NCBI GenBank assembly: GCA_001920415.1
Contig: MNJR01000059.1
Span: 19,042 to 83,041, forward strand
Source of the DNA: Acidobacteria bacterium 13_1_20CM_3_53_8
GTDB taxonomy: Bacteria; Acidobacteriota; Blastocatellia; Pyrinomonadales; Pyrinomonadaceae
Length of the DNA stretch: 64,000 nt
Reading direction: 5' to 3'
The notes beneath the pieces were generated by a model. It was not told the origin of the DNA. It searched no databases and saw nothing but the letters and a program-made list of their open reading frames with translations. Below, in pieces: positions 60,355-64,000 of the stretch. How positions within the stretch are numbered: position 1 is the first letter of the stretch; every line of letters starts with the position of its first letter. The translations under genes were made by a program, and so were the position numbers.

Positions 60355-62214
60355 ATGCTCGAAGATAGAGACAAGACGGAGACGCATGACGAGGGGGGCG
60401 AGGTCGTGTATCGCCGCGTTGTGCTGCCGGACGAAGCGCCCGACGGGCAGAATGGTGGCGAGCGACGAAGGCATGGCTTGCGTTTGGGCGAGAAGGGGAT
60501 TGCGCCTGCGCTCACGCCGCTTGTAGTCGGTTTCGCTCTGCTGCTTGTGCTCATCTTTCTTCTGGGCTATCTCAGCCGCAATAAGCTTGAAGAGGCTAGT
60601 CGCCAGATTCTATATCTTGAGCAGGGGCATGCAGAGAAGAGCACGCGGCTGCTTGAGTTTCGCATGGCGCTTACCCGTCTGGATAATGAGGCGCGAATAC
60701 GCGAGCAGGCGCGCGCGCGCGGGGAATTGATGCCGCCGTTTGAAATCCGTTTGAATACGGCGCGCGAAGAGTTCAGAAAACTGCTGCTCTGGCTTGATAA
60801 CGCGGAGTTAGCGCGCCAGCAGAAGTGGCGCGACCTGAAGCGCGATGCTGAAGAGTATGCACGTGTGACGGAAGATTCCACTCGTTACTCGCTCGAAGGA
60901 TTCGAGAAGTTTCGCTTAGTGGATTCCCGTCTGGACGATTTGCAGACTGAGATGAAGCGCGAACAGGAGGCAATCGGGCGAGCGAGCGCAGAGATACAGA
61001 AGAGCGCGGAGAGAACAATCAGGCTGTGGATGCTGATAGCTTTGCTGACGGGCGTAGTCGTTGCGGTCGGCACAATCTGGGAAGTGCAGCGCCGTTTCCG
61101 TCAGATGCGCGAGAGCATGGAAGAGGCGCGGCGCGAGCGAGCGTTTAGTTCGCAGATGCTGGAAGGCATGGTGAGCGCAGTTGCGGCCATTGACGTGCAC
61201 GACCGAATAAGAAGCGCGAACCATACATTCTTCGAGATATTCCCGAATGCGAAGATTGGCGATTCCGTCCACGACAAATTCGCATCCCCCGCCGCCATGA
61301 AGATGCTCGAATCCGCAACCGCTTCGCGCGTAGTGGAGGCTACGTATCGTGGTCGCTGGGTTTGCAGCATTGACGACGAGCAGTACAACGAGCGCAGCTT
61401 TGATGTTTATTCGTCGCCGCTCACGATTGACAACGAGCCTGGACAGATTCTCACGCTTGTTGACGTAACGGACGCGGCCAAAGCCGAAGAAGTTGCTAGA
61501 AGAACAGAAGCGCTCGCCGCCGTCGGTCAGGCTTCGGCGCAGGTCGCGCACGAGATAAAAAATCCACTTGGCAGCATACGACTTGGCGTATCAATGCTGC
61601 GCGACACGACCACGGACAAAGAGGCGCTGAACACTATTGACCTGGTCGAACGCGGCATCAATCATCTAAACAAACTCGTCGTTGACGTAACGCAGTTTTC
61701 AAGACGCAAGCCTCTTGAGCTTATCCCAGCAGACCTGAACCAGATTGTTGACGCTAGCCTTGAGCTTATCGCAGACAAATTGCGCGAGAGGCGCACGCCT
61801 ATAGAGAAAAATTATTTTCAGGAAAAAATAGAGGGCGAGTGGGACGCGGATCAGCTAGAGCAGGTCTTCGTCAACCTGATTGCCAATGCGATTGACGCAA
61901 GCCGCGAAGGTGAGCCCGTGACAATCTCAACCGGCCTTGCTTCTGAGATCGGCGGCAACGGCGTCCCATCACGAGGCCGCCTTGCGCGCGTTCAGATAAC
62001 AGACACGGGCACGGGCATGGACGAAGCAACGCACGCGCGCATCTATGAGCCGTTCTTTTCAACTAAGAAGCGCGGCACAGGACTCGGCCTGGCAATAGTC
62101 AAACAGATAGTCGAGCAACACGGCGGCGCTATTAACGTAGAGAGCGAGCCGCAGAAGGGAACTACTTTCACGATTGACCTGCCTTTGAAATCACAGCCGA
62201 GCGTTAAGTCCTGA
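60355..62214 (+). CDS. NtrB-like transmembrane sensor histidine kinase
   Basis: 619 residues. Two membrane helices (ALTPLVVGFALLLVLIFLLGYL near 48-68 and TIRLWMLIALLTGVVVAVGTIW near 220-243) bracket a helical periplasmic domain of about 150 residues. A PAS domain follows (EGMVSAVAAIDVHDRIRSANHTFFEIFPNA) and a HisKA box (QVAHEIKNPLGSIRLGVSML, phospho-His), then an HATPase with NLIANAIDAS, DTGTGMD and GTGLGLAIVKQIVEQHGG. No response regulator lies next to it, so its partner is encoded elsewhere. Confidence 0.93.
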   Translation: MLEDRDKTETHDEGGEVVYRRVVLPDEAPDGQNGGERRRHGLRLGEKGIAPALTPLVVGFALLLVLIFLLGYLSRNKLEEASRQILYLEQGHAEKSTRLLEFRMALTRLDNEARIREQARARGELMPPFEIRLNTAREEFRKLLLWLDNAELARQQKWRDLKRDAEEYARVTEDSTRYSLEGFEKFRLVDSRLDDLQTEMKREQEAIGRASAEIQKSAERTIRLWMLIALLTGVVVAVGTIWEVQRRFRQMRESMEEARRERAFSSQMLEGMVSAVAAIDVHDRIRSANHTFFEIFPNAKIGDSVHDKFASPAAMKMLESATASRVVEATYRGRWVCSIDDEQYNERSFDVYSSPLTIDNEPGQILTLVDVTDAAKAEEVARRTEALAAVGQASAQVAHEIKNPLGSIRLGVSMLRDTTTDKEALNTIDLVERGINHLNKLVVDVTQFSRRKPLELIPADLNQIVDASLELIADKLRERRTPIEKNYFQEKIEGEWDADQLEQVFVNLIANAIDASREGEPVTISTGLASEIGGNGVPSRGRLARVQITDTGTGMDEATHARIYEPFFSTKKRGTGLGLAIVKQIVEQHGGAINVESEPQKGTTFTIDLPLKSQPSVKS

Positions 62215-62704
62215 CTTCATTATCAAATGACTCTAAAATTTTCACCATCGTAAACAGAGGTGTTCCAAACAACTCGTGTGGGCCTTCATCGCAACGCTTA
62301 AAACCAAAATTCTCGTAGAGCCGAATGGCGCGATTCAAAAAAGGAGTAGTGCTTAAGAATAGACGCTTGAATCCTCGCTCGGAAGCGAAACTATCTATAC
62401 GCGTCAAAAGTAATTCCCCGATTCTTTCACCTCTTGCCGCAGGAATTATGCCCATCCCTCGAATGTAGAGCGCCTCTCCTTTTGCAACTGCGGAGACTGT
62501 GCCAACGATAGCGCCATCTTTCAGAGCAACCCACACGGGGCCTTCTTCCATACGTTTTAGTACCTGATCGCTCGCAGGCGTAGTAGCATCGAATCCCTCA
62601 CGTGTGTAAAAAGATTCGTACTCAATAAACGACTCGTGCAGAACTGACGCAACCGCCGACGCATCATTCGGCGCAGCCATTCGTATCTGTATGTTTGATC
62701 TCAT
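62204..62704 (-). CDS. GNAT-family N-acetyltransferase
   Basis: About 166 residues with the ATG at 62704, preferred because the GNAT fold begins at IQIRMAAPNDASAVASVL. Motif A (GMGIIPAARGERIGELLLTRI) carries the acetyl-CoA-binding R-G-x-G-x loop, and LYENFGFKRCDEGPHE marks the C-terminal half. The substrate cannot be told. Its last 11 bases overlap the end of the histidine kinase gene, which converges on it. Confidence 0.85.
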   Translation of the reverse strand: MRSNIQIRMAAPNDASAVASVLHESFIEYESFYTREGFDATTPASDQVLKRMEEGPVWVALKDGAIVGTVSAVAKGEALYIRGMGIIPAARGERIGELLLTRIDSFASERGFKRLFLSTTPFLNRAIRLYENFGFKRCDEGPHELFGTPLFTMVKILESFDNEVRT

Positions 62705-62750
62705 GTCGTGAGGCGCTTTCCGGTTTCCGATTATATTTTTCAGATAGATT

Positions 62751-63101
62751 CTATATCGCCCGCCATAAGCTTTGAACCACATCTCGCATTACGAGTAACA
62801 GGCCAGTCCATTCATTCTCGGAATATTGCCCCATCGCTCGCATCACTCTTTCATGAATCTTCTGTTCGTTCGGCTGCCGTAATCGCACGACGAGAATTCC
62901 ATAGTGAGACTCATTACGGTGCTGAACAAAACCCTTGTCGGTGGTTATCAATAGGCGGCCTTGCTTTTGCGCCAAGTCCCACAGAAGATCATCTGCGATA
63001 CCTTGATTATCTGTACCGCGTATGTCTAAAACATCGTGGCCGAGGTCTCTTAATTCCGCTACCGTGCCCATCGGGATGTTTTCATCCACACATATCTTCA
63101 T
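62751..63101 (-). CDS. DUF5615 PIN-like protein (probable toxin)
   Basis: 116 residues. The DUF5615/PIN-like motif opens with the N-terminal Asp and Glu (MKICVDENIP) and continues with GHDVLDI and LLITTDKGF (second Asp). It is expected to be a VapC-like RNase fold. Its ATG overlaps the DUF433 stop as ATGA, giving a toxin-antitoxin-like pair. Confidence 0.82.
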   Translation of the reverse strand: MKICVDENIPMGTVAELRDLGHDVLDIRGTDNQGIADDLLWDLAQKQGRLLITTDKGFVQHRNESHYGILVVRLRQPNEQKIHERVMRAMGQYSENEWTGLLLVMRDVVQSLWRAI

Positions 63102-63334
63102 GCGCCGCTCGCCACTTCTTCAATTGGTGTGACTTGTTCCTCAGCCAGCCATGCGGCGTACTCCAAACAGGCAAGAACATCTTCGCGGCTAATATTCGGA
63201 TACGCTTCCAAGAGACTTTCAACAGTATCGCCATTTGCCAGCATACCGACGATTTGATGTACAGGTATGCGCGTTCCCTTGATACACGCTTGCCCGTGAC
63301 AAACTTTCGGGTCAATTGAAATACGATCGAACAT
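63098..63334 (-). CDS. DUF433 antitoxin-like protein
   Basis: About 78 residues. The start at 63334 has AGGAGG upstream (GTAGGAGGCAGATT) and begins MFDRISIDPKVCHGQACIKGTRIPVHQIVGMLANG, the DUF433 hallmark. The rest is the helix-turn-helix part (VESLLEAYPNISREDVLACLEYA). It is the first gene of the pair and probably binds both the promoter and the DUF5615 protein. Confidence 0.87.
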   Translation of the reverse strand: MFDRISIDPKVCHGQACIKGTRIPVHQIVGMLANGDTVESLLEAYPNISREDVLACLEYAAWLAEEQVTPIEEVASGA

Positions 63335-63490
63335 AATCTGCCTCCTACTTACGGCTGGCTCGAAAGACTTGTTATCCCGCACAGAAGAATTGTAGCGGTA
63401 TACCTACTGATTAAGTTGAGCGATTCCATACAACACTCTCCTGAAGCGTATTATACCGAATCATTCCAGATAATCACGCTCTGGTTAATG

Positions 63491-64000
63491 CTATACGTCG
63501 TGCTTTTTGAGTTGACTCAGAGCCGTGCGCGCGGCCTCTATTGTTCGGTCAAGCAGTTCGTCTGTGTGGGCTGTGCTGATGAACCCTGCCTCGAATTGCG
63601 AGGGCGCAAGGTAGACGCCTTGCTCAAGCATCAAGTGGAAGAATCTGCCGAAGAGGTCGCGGTCGCTTTTTGATGAAGATGTCCAGTCCGTTACAGGTTC
63701 ACCCGTGAAGAATGTTGTCCACATAGAGCCTACGCGGTTCGTGACTGTTGCTATGCCTGCTTCACGCGCAGCCGCGCTCAAGCCGTCGCAGAGCCGTTGG
63801 CCTGCGCGCTCTAATCTTTCGTAGATTGAAGCATCGCGCAGGCGTCGAAGCGTGACGAGTCCGGCGGTCATGGCTAGCGGGTTTCCTGAAAGAGTCCCGG
63901 CTTGATAGATAGTCCCGGCGGGCGCTATGTGATTCATGATGTCGCGGCTCGCGCCGTATGCTCCGACGGGGAGGCCGCCGCCTATTATCTTGCCCAGGGT
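63491..64000 (-). CDS. hemL: Glutamate-1-semialdehyde 2,1-aminomutase, C-terminal part
   Basis: The frame runs off the right edge. The visible C-terminal part contains KIIGGGLPVGAYGASRDIM, the GTLSGNPLAMTAGLVTL motif (PLP pocket and active-site loop) and a terminal GFISTAHTDELLDRTIEAA. It is a class III aminotransferase that makes 5-aminolevulinate for tetrapyrroles by the C5 pathway. The PLP-binding Lys is presumably just inside or outside the window. Confidence 0.92.
   Translation of the reverse strand, partial: TLGKIIGGGLPVGAYGASRDIMNHIAPAGTIYQAGTLSGNPLAMTAGLVTLRRLRDASIYERLERAGQRLCDGLSAAAREAGIATVTNRVGSMWTTFFTGEPVTDWTSSSKSDRDLFGRFFHLMLEQGVYLAPSQFEAGFISTAHTDELLDRTIEAARTALSQLKKHDV

Overview
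The window looks like a chromosomal segment of a Gram-negative bacterium, most plausibly an acidobacterium of the Blastocatellia/Pyrinomonadales type. This is an inference. It rests on lipopolysaccharide genes (LpxC, arabinose-5-phosphate isomerase), Ser/Thr kinases fused to FHA or zinc-ribbon domains, a giant beta-propeller sensor kinase, a VPS10/BNR-repeat secreted protein, a bacterial alpha-2-macroglobulin with a DUF1175 partner, and a very high load of intergenic palindromic repeats. Without rRNA or a database search the taxon cannot be fixed.

Layout. 1-10.3 kb: a GlcD-GlcE fusion (minus), a YtcJ-type amidohydrolase, a class A beta-lactamase-fold hydrolase, an MscS channel, an ExbD/TolR protein, a zinc-ribbon membrane protein and an SGNH hydrolase. 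10.3-13.7 kb: a HigBA toxin-antitoxin pair with a third small membrane ORF, two TIR-bounded elements and a DAO-family oxidoreductase. 13.7-17 kb: the VPS10/BNR protein. 17.1-19.4 kb: a compact minus-strand cluster of Lys-rich Cys-x-x-Cys peptide, DUF692 (MNIO) enzyme and partner protein, with a recognisable promoter and an internal hairpin; this is a candidate RiPP system. 19.5-19.9 kb: tRNA-Lys(CUU) split in its anticodon by a group I intron that has itself been entered by a local palindromic repeat. 20-29.3 kb: two Ser/Thr kinases, repeat-bearing zinc-ribbon protein, hemerythrin, MscL with a zinc ribbon, a subtilase with GVLLGD repeats and a TPR lipoprotein. 29.5-39.3 kb: an envelope block with a three-domain PBP/SpoIID/metallopeptidase fusion, a frameshifted membrane protein, alpha-2-macroglobulin and DUF1175. 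39.7-47 kb: response regulator plus propeller histidine kinase, then three exported or anchored proteins. 47.2-54.6 kb: a broken ettA, tRNA-Arg(CCG), cupin, Pit/DUF47 phosphate uptake, KdsD, a frameshifted secreted protein and LpxC. 54.9-60.3 kb: DNA polymerase I carrying two inteins. 60.3-64 kb: an NtrB-like histidine kinase, a GNAT enzyme, a DUF433/DUF5615 pair and the 3' part of hemL.

Two themes dominate. First, self-splicing elements: one group I intron and two inteins, all placed at strictly conserved sites (an anticodon loop and two polymerase motifs). Second, palindromic repeats: at least a dozen sequence families share one design, a stem built from short tandem words followed by their inverted copy. 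They sit in most gene gaps, nest inside one another, enter the tRNA intron, and in at least three places are translated as part of proteins. Three genes carry frameshifts or a small deletion (32.95, 48.18 and about 53.15 kb); each could be real decay or an assembly error.
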